Source: Ga0077523 sp038324085
GTDB taxonomy: Bacteria > Pseudomonadota > Gammaproteobacteria > Burkholderiales > Ga0077523
NCBI GenBank assembly: GCA_038324085.1
Contig: JBBQHP010000026.1
Coordinates: forward strand, 1 to 64,000
Direction of reading: 5' to 3'
DNA: 64,000 nt
The notes beneath the pieces are model-generated. The model was given only the letters and a program-made list of their open reading frames with translations. It did no database searches and was not told the origin of the DNA. The position numbers and the translations under genes are program-made. Positions 42,921 through 51,982 of the stretch are shown in pieces; the first letter of the stretch is position 1, and every line of letters starts with the position of its first letter.

Positions 42921-44438
42921 TCACATCTGCTTCCAGTCCCCCGCCTGCTCGAATGCCGCGGCAGCCCGGTAGATCGTGGCCTCGTCGTAGTGCTTGCCGA
43001 CCAGCATCATGCCGATCGGCAGACCGTCCACGAGTCCGCACGGTACCGTCATGGCGGGATGATGCGAGATGTCGAACGGGCAGGTGTTGCCGATCATCTC
43101 GAGTGCCCGCTGAATGTAGAGTTCGCGATTCGCATTCGCGGGCGGCAGCGGCGTCGCCTTCATGGGCATCGTCGGCATGAGCAGCAGATCGTATTCGCCC
43201 AGCACGGCGTCATAGGCTTCGGTGATGCGGCGCGCCAGATTGATTGCCTTGCCGTAGTAGTGGCTCCCGTGGTGCTTCTTGATGTAGACCCCGAGCACGG
43301 TGAGCAGCTTGGTCGTCTCGGACAACTCGTTGGCGCGCAGTTCCCAGCCGTGCAGCTTGTCGATGAGACTCGTGACGTACAGGTCCGGCCGCGACAAGCC
43401 ATACCCGTCGCCGAACATCATGGTCTGGGTGATGCCCTCGACCCCGATCGGCGTCCAGATGGCCGGTGCGACCAGATGCGCCGGAATGGACACTTCCTCG
43501 ATCTTGGCGCCCAGCTTCTTCATGAGGTCCGCGGCGTGCCGGACTTTCTTGTCCGATTCGGCTTCCGATTCGGGTCGGTCGAAACCTTCCCTCAACACGC
43601 CGATCTTCAGGTCCTTGACGCCACCGTCGAGCAGCTTGGAGTACTTCACCTTCTTCGCCGGACCGTACTGGCGCGGATCGTAGCCGTCGTGGCCGGCGAT
43701 GATCTCCAGCATCAGTGCATTGTCCGCGACGGTAGCGGTCATCGGGCCGGTGTGGTCGATGAAGACTTCGATCGGCATGACCCCCGTGTAGGGCACCAGC
43801 CCGTGCGTCGCCTTCATGCCGTAGATGCCGCACCACGAGGCCGGCATGCGGATCGAGCCGCCCTGGTCACCGCCGATCGCCATGTCCGCTTCGCCGAGCG
43901 CGACGACCACGCCGCTGCCCGACGACGAGCCGCCGGCCGAATAGCCCATCTTGTGCGGGTTGTGGACCGGGCCCTTGGCGTTCGTGTGGCTGCCGCCCGA
44001 GATGCAGTACGACTCGCAGTGCGTCTTGCCGACGATCTCGGCACCCGCGTCGAGCAGGCGCGCGACGACGGTCGCATCGACGTCCGGCACGTATCCCTCG
44101 AGGATGGAATTGCCGTTCATCATCGGCACGCCGGCGACCATCACGTTGTCCTTGATCGCGACCTTCTTGCCCTTGAGCGGCCCGTTGGGCGCTCCCTTGA
44201 TCGAGGTCTTCACGTACCAGGCGTTGTGGGTGTTGTCCGCGGGCGCCGGGAACGAACCGGGCGTGCGTGGATACTTGACCGTCGGCAGGTAATCCGGGAG
44301 CGAGTCGACGACGTTGTAGGCATCGACGTTGCCCTTGAGCAGGCCGAGATAGGACTCGACGTCCGCGTCGGAAAGTGCGAGTCCGACCTCATCGGCGGCT
44401 TCGAGTAGTTGTTCTGCGGTCGGGTATTGGACTGCCAT
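42921..44438 (-). CDS. Amidase, nitrile-pathway type (amidase signature)
   Basis: A 505-residue amidase-signature enzyme. The catalytic triad is Lys96 (VAIKDNVM), Ser171 (AGGSSSGS) and Ser195 (GGDQGGSIR), numbered as in the well-known Rhodococcus nitrile-pathway amidase, which implies a nearly unspaced alignment. GGSHTNAKGPVHNP and GYDPRQYGP support the family. It hydrolyses aliphatic or aromatic amides to acid and ammonia. The ATG at 44438 has AGAGGAGTC upstream. No nitrile hydratase is adjacent; instead the decayed ABC ATPase lies upstream on the same strand. Cytoplasmic. Confidence 0.85.
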   Translation of the reverse strand: MAVQYPTAEQLLEAADEVGLALSDADVESYLGLLKGNVDAYNVVDSLPDYLPTVKYPRTPGSFPAPADNTHNAWYVKTSIKGAPNGPLKGKKVAIKDNVMVAGVPMMNGNSILEGYVPDVDATVVARLLDAGAEIVGKTHCESYCISGGSHTNAKGPVHNPHKMGYSAGGSSSGSGVVVALGEADMAIGGDQGGSIRMPASWCGIYGMKATHGLVPYTGVMPIEVFIDHTGPMTATVADNALMLEIIAGHDGYDPRQYGPAKKVKYSKLLDGGVKDLKIGVLREGFDRPESEAESDKKVRHAADLMKKLGAKIEEVSIPAHLVAPAIWTPIGVEGITQTMMFGDGYGLSRPDLYVTSLIDKLHGWELRANELSETTKLLTVLGVYIKKHHGSHYYGKAINLARRITEAYDAVLGEYDLLLMPTMPMKATPLPPANANRELYIQRALEMIGNTCPFDISHHPAMTVPCGLVDGLPIGMMLVGKHYDEATIYRAAAAFEQAGDWKQM

Positions 44439-44499
44439 GGGTTGACTCCTCTGTGGTAGGTCGGTTGGTCTCCGGGCCGGCGGGATACCGGCACGTCGT

Positions 44500-44823
44500 T
44501 CAGGGGCCCAGCAAACGCACTGGCGTCGCATCGTCGCCATGTTCTGCTGCGGTGCCCCACAGCGCCACGTGCCCGTGATCCATACGCAACAGTATCCCGC
44601 CACTCTCAGCGCCCGTTTCAACTTCTCCTCGACGATCACCACCGCGATGGTCCGGGCCAGCTGCTCGAGGAACGCCGCGATCTCCTTCGGTCGGTTCATC
44701 GAGCATCAGCAGGTGCGGGTCGCCGAGCAGCTCGCGGCTGATCGCGAACATCTTGCACGCGTTCTCAGACATCCGCGAGATACGCGTCAGCCCGACGTCT
44801 GCCTCGGCCCGGAATGATCCCAC
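44500..44823 (-). pseudogene. Decayed branched-chain/urea-type ABC ATPase (C-terminal part)
   Basis: The stretch encodes the C-terminal third of a LivF/UrtE-like ATPase in two frames. ACKMFAISRELLGDPHLLML with DEPTEG is the Walker B region in one frame. The next block, KEIAAFLEQLARTIAVVIVE and EKLKRALRVAG, is in another frame (upstream of the amidase gene), and RMDHGHVALWGTAAEHGDD returns to the first. The signature LSGG motif is degraded to SENACK. Frameshifts and degraded signature show a pseudogene. Its neighbour, the amidase, is often linked to such transporters. Confidence 0.7.
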
Positions 44824-45031
44824 CCGCAGCGTGTTCGTCGATGCTGGGCTGGCGTCCCGATTTCAGGGGGTCGAGCAGCACCACCGGCTTGGTGCCTCCG
44901 GCCATCGCGTCCTCCCGCGCGATGAACGGGACCATGCCGGCGGTGAACACCGTCAGCCGCTCCAACGTGGTGGCGGTGAGGTTCGTCAATTCGGTCTCCC
45001 GCAGAAATTCGTGCGATGCGAACCCGGGCAT
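44765..45031 (-). other. ORF of unclear status, possible remnant
   Basis: An 88-residue minus-strand frame (NLTATTLERLTVFTAGMVPF, then REDAMAGGTKPVVLLDP) just upstream of the decayed ATPase. Composition looks protein-like for the first 60 residues, then becomes Arg/Gly-rich. I could not assign a family. It may be a fragment of another gene of the lost transporter or amidase cluster. Confidence 0.3.
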
Positions 45032-45283
45032 TCGCAGTTTTCATGCCGGTCAGGTCGAGACTGAAACGCGCTTCGATACAACACCGTAACGCGTGGCGGC
45101 CCTGATACGACGCTCCGCGGCGGTGCGATGCGGTTCGTCGCGGAGCGTAGTGATGCGCTTTCGGCCGCGCGGCGCCGGCTGCGTCGGGACGCCTGCCGGC
45201 ACGCGCGCCTCGAGGCACTGAATGGTTGAGGCGCACGACGCGTTCGCGGATACTGTTTGTCGTTTCCCGTCAGGAGAGTCCGT

Positions 45284-45952
45284 TTGAGCAGCCGCGTTCA
45301 TGTGTACAAGGGCGACACGATCACCGTTACCTGGGATGCCGGTCGCTGCGTGCATGCCGCGCAGTGCGTGCGGGGGTTGCCGAAGGTGTTCAACCCGGCC
45401 ATCAAGCCCTGGGTGGATGCAAACGCCGCGGCAGCCACGGCGATCATGGGCGTAATCGAGCGTTGTCCTTCCGGCGCGCTCCACTACGAATTCGGCAATG
45501 GCGCTAAGTCCGAACGCGCGGCCAGGATAAACACTGTCACTGTCGCCTGCGACGGGCCGCTGCACGTGCGCGGCGACCTGGAGATCGTGCGTGGCGCCGA
45601 CGGAACGATCTGCGCCAAGGACACGCGGCTGTCGCTGTGCCGCTGCGGTCACTCCGCCAACAAGCCCTACTGCGACCGGTCACACGTGAAGGCCGGGTTC
45701 TCCGACCTCGGTGCCGTCGGCGCGCCTCAGGCGAAACCGGGCGAGGACACCCCTCCGGTCTCCGGCGGCCCGCTGAAAATTACATTGCGACCCAACGGGC
45801 CGCTGCGCCTCGAAGGCGACATTCAGGTCCTCGACAGCGGCGGGCGGCAGGCATGGACCGGTCCCGCGACGGCGCTGTGCCGCTGCGGGGCATCCCGGAA
45901 CAAGCCGTTCTGCGACGGTACTCACAAGGAAGTCGGGTTCGTCGCTGCCTAG
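45284..45952 (+). CDS. Ferredoxin-CDGSH-CDGSH iron-sulfur protein
   Basis: A 222-residue protein with three iron-sulfur modules. An Fer4_19-type domain (1-75) has Cys22, Cys28 and Cys61 (RCPSGALHYEF). Two CDGSH [2Fe-2S] domains follow, each with three Cys and one His: Cys119/121/130 with His134 (CRCGHSANKPYCDRSH), and Cys199/201/210 with His214 (CRCGASRNKPFCDGTH). The TTG at 45284 is chosen as start because AGGAGAG lies ten bases upstream. Such proteins carry out electron transfer or iron-sulfur handling in the cytoplasm. No partner genes are evident. Confidence 0.85.
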   Translation: MSSRVHVYKGDTITVTWDAGRCVHAAQCVRGLPKVFNPAIKPWVDANAAAATAIMGVIERCPSGALHYEFGNGAKSERAARINTVTVACDGPLHVRGDLEIVRGADGTICAKDTRLSLCRCGHSANKPYCDRSHVKAGFSDLGAVGAPQAKPGEDTPPVSGGPLKITLRPNGPLRLEGDIQVLDSGGRQAWTGPATALCRCGASRNKPFCDGTHKEVGFVAA

Positions 45953-46186
45953 CGCGAGGCCACCCGGCGAGGGGCCCCGCCCAGCAGTGGCGGGGATCGA
46001 CGGCCAGGCGAGCGCTGGCCCAGACCGAACCGATACTGCTTGAACATCGCCAGCGCCCGCGGCGCCCGCCGCGATGATGGTTGTGTTCCCGGACTGCCTT
46101 GGCTACCTTAGCCGGCGAGCGGTCGCGGACTGTCCGCCGCCGCGGCCCCGGCAAAGTCGACAAGACCACAACGGAGGAGGACCGGC

Positions 46187-47623
46187 GTGAGAGTCTGGAT
46201 GGCCCCGAAGTTCCGGTGGGCGATCGCGGCCGGCGTGCTGGTCAGCGCCGGCATGGCGCTCGGTGAGGATCCTGCGGGCGGGCTCAGCGAGGACGAACTG
46301 TCCGCGGGGCAACTCACGATCGCGCGCTACGACGAGCACGCTTTCGACCAGGCCCCGGTGGGCATGGCGTACCGGCCGTTGCAGAAATTCCTCCGCGGGC
46401 GTCATCACTTCAACCAGCGCTGGGTGCAGTTTCCGTCGATCGGCGGCGACTGGGGGCTCGGACCCACGTTCATCACCAACAAGTGCGTGGGCTGCCACGT
46501 CCGCGCGGGGCGCGGAGCGCCTCCGGAGAAACCCGACGAACAGGTCCTGTCCGTGCTGGTGCGCATCAGCATTCCGGGTGAGAACGCGTACGGCGGACCG
46601 AAACCGCATCCGGTCTACGGGGACCAGATCCAGAACCGCGGGTTGATGGGACAGGATCGCGACGATACCTTCCTGGGCGAACGGGTGACCCCCGAAGCGG
46701 AGGTCTTCCTCGACTGGGAAACGTCGACCGTGGCATTCGCGGACGGGGAGCAGGTGGAGCTGCGCAAACCGAAAGTGCGCTGGGGCAGGCTCTGGTTCGG
46801 ACCCATCGGCGACGACACGATGATCTCGCTGCGGATGGCGCAGCCGATTCAGGGCCTCGGGCTGCTCGAAGCGATCCCGGAGGCGACGATCCTGAAACTC
46901 GCCGAAACGCAAAAACTGCAGGGACTCAACGGTCGCCCGAACTGGGTGCGCGACGACATCAACGACAAGACCGCGCTGGGCCGCTTCGGCTGGAAAGCCA
47001 ACCAGCCGAGCGTGGGGCAGCAGATCGCTTCCGCCTACGCGGGCGATCTCGGCGTGACGTCATCCCTGTACCTGGCGCAGAACTGTCCCGGCCCTCAGAC
47101 CGATTGCGCCGCCCAGCCGCCCGGGAACCAACCCGAGTTGATCGACAGCGACTGGAACGAGATCATGTTCTGGGAACAAGGCCTGGCAGTCCCGGCGCGA
47201 CGCAACGTGCGCGACCCCAGGTTCGCCCTTGGCGGCGAACTCTTCGTGCAAGCACACTGCGCCGCGTGCCACGTTCCCGAATTGCAAACCGCGGACAACG
47301 TGCCCCACCTCGAGCTGCTCCAGAACCAGAAGGTGCGCGCCTACACCGACTTGTTGATCCACGACATGGGTGAGGGTCTCGCCGACGGGCGGCCCGACTT
47401 CAAGGCCGGCGGCCGGGACTGGCGCACCCAGCCGCTTTGGGGATTGGGGCTGGCGGGGGTGGTGTCGGGTGCCGGGACTCCGATGCTGCACGACGGCCGG
47501 GCCCGCAACGCGACTGAAGCGATCCTGTGGCATGGGGGCGAGGCGGAAGCCGCGAAGGAAATTTTCCGCAACATGCCGAAACATGACCGGGAGATGCTGC
47601 TGTTCTACCTGCAATCGATCTGA
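46187..47623 (+). CDS. Exported diheme oxidoreductase (DHOR/thiol oxidoreductase type)
   Basis: A 478-residue periplasmic cytochrome of the di-heme oxidoreductase (DUF1111) family. A leader (RWAIAAGVLVSAGMALG) precedes the protein. Heme sites: CVGCH at 100-104 and CAACH at 358-362. The second domain carries DMGEGLADGRPDF and MLHDGRARNATEAILWHGGEAEAA, which match this family. Family members resemble cytochrome c peroxidases and MauG-like proteins but their substrate is usually unknown; often next to imelysin-type iron genes, not seen here. The GTG at 46187 has GGAGGAGGA upstream. Usual length is near 450-500. Confidence 0.88.
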   Translation: MRVWMAPKFRWAIAAGVLVSAGMALGEDPAGGLSEDELSAGQLTIARYDEHAFDQAPVGMAYRPLQKFLRGRHHFNQRWVQFPSIGGDWGLGPTFITNKCVGCHVRAGRGAPPEKPDEQVLSVLVRISIPGENAYGGPKPHPVYGDQIQNRGLMGQDRDDTFLGERVTPEAEVFLDWETSTVAFADGEQVELRKPKVRWGRLWFGPIGDDTMISLRMAQPIQGLGLLEAIPEATILKLAETQKLQGLNGRPNWVRDDINDKTALGRFGWKANQPSVGQQIASAYAGDLGVTSSLYLAQNCPGPQTDCAAQPPGNQPELIDSDWNEIMFWEQGLAVPARRNVRDPRFALGGELFVQAHCAACHVPELQTADNVPHLELLQNQKVRAYTDLLIHDMGEGLADGRPDFKAGGRDWRTQPLWGLGLAGVVSGAGTPMLHDGRARNATEAILWHGGEAEAAKEIFRNMPKHDREMLLFYLQSI

Positions 47624-47816
47624 CCCACCACGACCGGGAGCCCGCCGAGCGGCGCGCGAGCGAATGCAGCGAAGCCCGGTTGCCGTCGTCGTGCCCGCGC
47701 GACCACTGAACTCACGTTGCGAGGGCGTGTCGTAAGCGATGTCAGGGCACTTTCGAACGCGTGGTCTCGACCGGGAACGCCGGGTGTTCCGGACATCACA
47801 AGGAAGGAGACTGCGC

Positions 47817-48104
47817 ATGGACGTTTCACTGCTCGGTACCGATAGCCGAATCCATCCGACGATGCCGGTGGAACTGCTGGTCGAAGTGGACGGAAAGATC
47901 GTCCGGGCCTCGATCGACTGGGAGACCATCGTCGGTTTCGTGGGCGCTGGGCGGGTCGACGAGGACATCGTCCATCACTTCATCCGGCACAACCGGCAAG
48001 GACTCGAACTGGCCATCAAGGCGAACCTGTACTCGCATGGTGTTCCGCTCAGCCGGCAGCTGGTCCTGACGAGCGACGATTTCCGCAAACTCGAACCGAT
48101 CTGA
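47817..48104 (+). CDS. Small conserved-looking protein of unknown function
   Basis: A 95-residue protein from the ATG at 47817, with AAGGAAGGAGA upstream. No signal peptide or membrane helix. It reads as a small alpha/beta protein: MPVELLVEVDGKIVRASIDW, then VDEDIVHHFIRHNRQGLELA and SRQLVLTSDDFRKLEPI. I know no family by sight. Good ribosome site, good codon use and a clean frame argue that it is real. It ends 58 bases before the convergent transporter gene. Confidence 0.6.
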   Translation: MDVSLLGTDSRIHPTMPVELLVEVDGKIVRASIDWETIVGFVGAGRVDEDIVHHFIRHNRQGLELAIKANLYSHGVPLSRQLVLTSDDFRKLEPI

Positions 48105-48162
48105 GCGCCGGGGCCGCTCACACGCCGTCGGAATCGGGCGTCACTCGAATTCAGGCGACGTC

Positions 48163-49062
48163 CTAGCGGTCCGCAGCCGTGCCCGATGTCGGCGCCCGCC
48201 GTCCCCGCGTCCGTGTCCCCGGAGGCGTCGCATCCGCCTTCAACTCCACTGACAACGGCGCGTGATTGAGCAGGGCGACCAGTGCGACGCCGCCGATCGT
48301 GTTGCCGATCAAGGTCGGCAGCAAGAAACCGATGAGGCAGTCGCGCAGATCGGCGCTGCCGGTCATGAACGCGAATGCGGCTTCGACCGATCCGGCAACG
48401 ATGTGCGGGAGCCCGCACAACGCGACCACATAGGTCAGCAACATGATCGCGAAGATCCTGGCCGATCGGGCGCTCGGCAGCAGCCACGCCATCAGCGCGA
48501 TCAACCACCCCGACAGAACGGCCTTGAGCATGGTGATGCCGAACTCGCCACTGACGGCCTCCCGGGCGATCCCGATCAGGGCTGAGCGAACCGAAGCGTC
48601 GAACAATCCGTCCTTCATCAGGAGCAGCGCGAACAGCGTCGTGCCCGCGAGATTGGCCGCCAGTACGATCACCCAGAATCGCAGCACCGCCAGGAGCGTC
48701 TTGCGATCGCGGCGCATGAGCAGCGGCAGCATCACCGTCAACGTGGTTTCCGTGAACAGTTCCTGCCGGCCGAGGATCGTGATGACGAAACCCACGGTGT
48801 AGCCGATTGAGGCAATCAGGTGCCGCCATGGCGTTTCCGGCAGCATGCTCGTGATCATCGCGAGGCACAGGAACGAGAAGCCCATGGACATGCCCGCCGC
48901 CAGCCCCGACCACGCAACCGCGCTCGGCCGTTTCTTGAGTTCCTGTTCGCCGTCCTCGCGCACGACCTCGTGGATCACGAGCGCCGGGGGCGCGGAATGC
49001 TGCGCGGCCTGGACCTGCTCCGCTGCCTTGAGGTGGGGGGATTCGGCCCCGGCGTCGGCCAT
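48163..49062 (-). CDS. Formate/nitrite transporter family protein (YfdC-like)
   Basis: A 299-residue membrane protein of the FNT family with six core helices and long cytoplasmic N- and C-terminal tails (first about 60 residues are polar, RPSAVAWSGLAAGMSMGFSF starts helix one). Helix-5 style ILGRQELFTETTLTVMLPLL and PHIVAGSVEAAFAFMTGS are FNT motifs, as is GNTIGGVALVALLNHAPL. Closest by style to YfdC rather than FocA or NirC. It likely moves a small monovalent anion or uncharged acid; the substrate is unknown. Confidence 0.85.
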   Translation of the reverse strand: MADAGAESPHLKAAEQVQAAQHSAPPALVIHEVVREDGEQELKKRPSAVAWSGLAAGMSMGFSFLCLAMITSMLPETPWRHLIASIGYTVGFVITILGRQELFTETTLTVMLPLLMRRDRKTLLAVLRFWVIVLAANLAGTTLFALLLMKDGLFDASVRSALIGIAREAVSGEFGITMLKAVLSGWLIALMAWLLPSARSARIFAIMLLTYVVALCGLPHIVAGSVEAAFAFMTGSADLRDCLIGFLLPTLIGNTIGGVALVALLNHAPLSVELKADATPPGTRTRGRRAPTSGTAADR

Positions 49063-49473
49063 CAGCAGGCGCCTTGCACGGGCGCGCCTGCATCGGAGCG
49101 CTTGTGAACGGGATCGCTGCAGTGACCCGGACGCAGCGGTGCCCGGGAGTTGTCCCGACCAGCCGACGGCGCTGATGTACGGCGAGCCACAGGCACACTG
49201 ACCGCTACGCCGCGAACGCCGGCAAACGGCGCACAGGTAGACGCTCCGAAGCGAGTGTCGGTTCGGTTTGGCATTGGCCCATGATGGACCCGGAGCCGGC
49301 TACCCGACTGTCAGCGCAATCCCGGTTCCGCGTAGGACCCATCCTGCGACGGGCCGCGCATGCATTGCCCACGAACCGCTATCCCGATGACACACTTCCC
49401 GGCGCATCCCGCTGCGCCTGCCGGACAAACAACGGCACAGGCGCGCGGGGCGATTCATCGGCGTGTTGCGATC
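49063..49473. other. Gene-free stretch
   Basis: About 410 bases between the end of the NCS2 permease gene and the start of the FNT gene, both on the minus strand. I see no gene, clear terminator or repeat. The FNT promoter must lie here. Confidence 0.4.
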
Positions 49474-51054
49474 TCACCCGGCCGGCGCCGCGACGGCTCC
49501 TCCGTGTTCGTGATGTTCGACGGCCTTGGGTGTGGCCGAGGCGTACTTGCACGAGAACAACACCACCGCGACCATGAGATAGCTCAATGCAACGGTCGGC
49601 GACTGCGCCACGCCGATGTGCTCTCCGTGCATGAAACCGAGAAAGGTCATGACGGAACCGACGAGGGCGAACGCAGATGCCTTGACGAATTCGCGCTCGA
49701 TCAGGAACACGGCGATCGAACCCAGGACCAGGCTGGTCAGGATGGCACCGCCGCCCAGCACTTCGAGCCCGTGATAGAGGATGCCCACCTGCGCCAGCTT
49801 GTCGAGGCCGACCGCCGCGGCATTGGTGCCGGCGGCGCCGAGCGCGTTGTCGATCTGCAGCTTGCCCCAGGCCGCGACGTGCGGCACCAGTGCGAGGATC
49901 ACGGCAGGGGCGTGGGTACGGGGTGTTTCCTGAAAGGCCTGGGCACCGATCAGCATGCCGATGTACAGCAGAATGGGTGCGATGGCGACCACGGGAATGA
50001 GCGACATCATCACCGCGACGATGCCCAGCCAGGACAGCAGCAGCACCATGACCCCGGTAGCCGCCGAATAGCCGATGCGCCCGCCGATCGACTTCCAGCC
50101 TGGATGTCCGATGTAGACCGCCAGGATGAAGGGATTGCCCATCAGGCAGCCGATCAGGCTGATGATGCCGTCGGCAGTCAGTACCCGCGTAGTGGGAAAA
50201 CTGTCGCCGGCCGCGGATGCGCTCTCGACATTGTCGATGGCCTCGACCAGATCGTAGATGCCGAACGGAATGGCGGTGACGAGGATCACGCCAAGGAACT
50301 CGAAGCCGGAAAACACGTGGTTGATCGCCGGAATGGGAAGCGAGAAACCGAAGCTCGAGAACGAGCCGGCCAGCTTCTCGACGCTCATGCCGCCGTAGTT
50401 GTAGCCGAGCAAGGTGGAGCCCCATGCGATCAGCATGCCGACCGCGATCGCGATCAGGCCGGCCGGGATGCCCTTGAAGTACCGCACGCCGCCGAACCAG
50501 CTCGCGATGATGATGGCGAAGCAGACCACGCCGATCACGGGTGTCATGTACATCTCGAGCGCGGGTCGCATGGAGATGAAAGCGATCGACACCCCCGCGA
50601 GCGTGCCGAGCAGGGCGGCACGCGGCGTTATCTTGCGTATCCACGGCGCGACGAAGCCACCGACCATGAGGACGAAGCTCTGGATGAACACCCAGGCGAG
50701 ACCCGCTTCCCAGCCCTTGATGGGGTCGCCGGACTTCAGGCTGATCGGCAGCATGATCACGAAGATCACGACGAACATGTGCGGCACGCTGGTGCCCGAT
50801 GGCAACGCGCAGACGTCGGTTCGCCCGGTCGACCTGCTCAGGTTGTATGCGAGTCTCGCGTAGTACATGGTGCTGAGGAATAGCATCAGGCCGCACGCCG
50901 GCAGGATGCGGCCGAAGACGATGTCGTCGGGCATCCGCAACACGTAGCGCAGCAAGCCCGTCAGCACCAGCAGGTTGACGAGGATATTGGTGCCGAAGCC
51001 GAAGAACGCGTTCCAGTCTCCGGGCACCCAGATCGAGGGTTTTGCCGTTGTCAT
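49474..51054 (-). CDS. NCS2-family (AzgA-like) permease
   Basis: A 526-residue membrane protein with at least twelve hydrophobic segments. CALPSGTSVPHMFVVIFVIM, ALLGTLAGVSIAFISMRP, GIYDLVEAIDNVESA and TADGIISLIGCLMGNPFI resemble the purine-permease (AzgA/NCS2) fold, where the TAD-x-x-x-x-x-GxxxG and helix 8-9 acidic residues bind the base. It probably imports a purine or related compound. The ATG at 51054 follows GGGAGACGG. The C-terminus is His-rich (EHHEHGG). An unusually strong second possibility is a wider NCS2 member of unknown substrate. Confidence 0.75.
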   Translation of the reverse strand: MTTAKPSIWVPGDWNAFFGFGTNILVNLLVLTGLLRYVLRMPDDIVFGRILPACGLMLFLSTMYYARLAYNLSRSTGRTDVCALPSGTSVPHMFVVIFVIMLPISLKSGDPIKGWEAGLAWVFIQSFVLMVGGFVAPWIRKITPRAALLGTLAGVSIAFISMRPALEMYMTPVIGVVCFAIIIASWFGGVRYFKGIPAGLIAIAVGMLIAWGSTLLGYNYGGMSVEKLAGSFSSFGFSLPIPAINHVFSGFEFLGVILVTAIPFGIYDLVEAIDNVESASAAGDSFPTTRVLTADGIISLIGCLMGNPFILAVYIGHPGWKSIGGRIGYSAATGVMVLLLSWLGIVAVMMSLIPVVAIAPILLYIGMLIGAQAFQETPRTHAPAVILALVPHVAAWGKLQIDNALGAAGTNAAAVGLDKLAQVGILYHGLEVLGGGAILTSLVLGSIAVFLIEREFVKASAFALVGSVMTFLGFMHGEHIGVAQSPTVALSYLMVAVVLFSCKYASATPKAVEHHEHGGAVAAPAG

Positions 51055-51314
51055 GCGCCGTCTCCCCTGTTGTCCGCCGCGCAACCGCATCCCGTGTCGC
51101 CGCACATGGAGCCCTGCCGGCATCGGGGCAATCGCAAAATGCAGACCATTGGCAAGTCCCCCGCCCGCGGCCCGCGAGCGCTGCTAATTCAGGGAGTTGA
51201 GATCGGGGAACGCAGTTCACCCGGAACAGCGCGCACCGTTTCGGTTGGGGACGCCCTCAGGTGGTGCAACCGACACGATTTCCCCGCCGCTGAGCGTTCA
51301 CCGTTTCGTCGAGA

Positions 51315-51746
51315 GTGCCGGGCCCGCCGCGCGGGAACGCAGGGCTTGCGGGGAATGGAGCGTGCCGGCGCGACGCCGGTTTCAAGCCTGCGCTATCCTC
51401 GCGCGTCGCAGGTCGACCACCCGTCGAGGACCTCACCATCGCCCCGTTCACCCTGAAGAACAATGAAGAGCAGCATCGCTACGAAGCGTTCGACGATGCC
51501 GGGCTGGTCGGATATTCCGAATACAACCTGCTGAGTGACAGCATCATGTTCACGCATACCGAAGTGCTGCCCGGGCATGAAGGCAAGGGCGCCGGTGGCT
51601 TCATGGCCTCGGCCTTGCTGGACGATGCACGCAAGCTGGGCCGATTCGTGATCCCTGCCTGCCCCTTCATCGCCGCGCATCTGCGCAAGAATCGGGAGTA
51701 CATCGACCTGGTGAAACCGGAGATCCGGCGGGCGTTCAAGGTCTAG
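51315..51746 (+). CDS. GNAT-like N-acetyltransferase (YjdJ type, PF14542)
   Basis: The protein-like part is about 95 residues: HRYEAFDDAGLVGYSEYNLL, MFTHTEVLPGHEGKGAGG and ASALLDDARKLGRFVIPACP, then FIAAHLRKNREYIDLV. The E-x-G-x-G-x-G acetyl-CoA loop and the CPF motif are those of the small YjdJ/Gcn5-related family. The start is uncertain: the only start codon in frame upstream is GTG 51315, and the residues from there to about residue 38 look non-coding. A rare start (such as ATC near 51437) could be real. Function: N-acetyl transfer to an unknown amine. Confidence 0.7.
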   Translation: MPGPPRGNAGLAGNGACRRDAGFKPALSSRVAGRPPVEDLTIAPFTLKNNEEQHRYEAFDDAGLVGYSEYNLLSDSIMFTHTEVLPGHEGKGAGGFMASALLDDARKLGRFVIPACPFIAAHLRKNREYIDLVKPEIRRAFKV

Positions 51747-51982
51747 GGCCGGTCGACCTGCCGGCAATCGCACTGCCCTCACGTCGCCCGAAGAATCCGG
51801 CGCCGTGACGTCGGCCACGCGGACCGCGTAGCATTCGAACGGTGTCTCCAACATCACGGCGCCGCGCGCCCCCGGGTGATGCGTAGCGACCGATTCGGGC
51901 GTTCCCTCTCATCGAGCCGCCTGCAGGCGGCCAGCCCCCCACTGACGATTGCGTTCAACCGATACTTGTGCAGGAGACTTTC

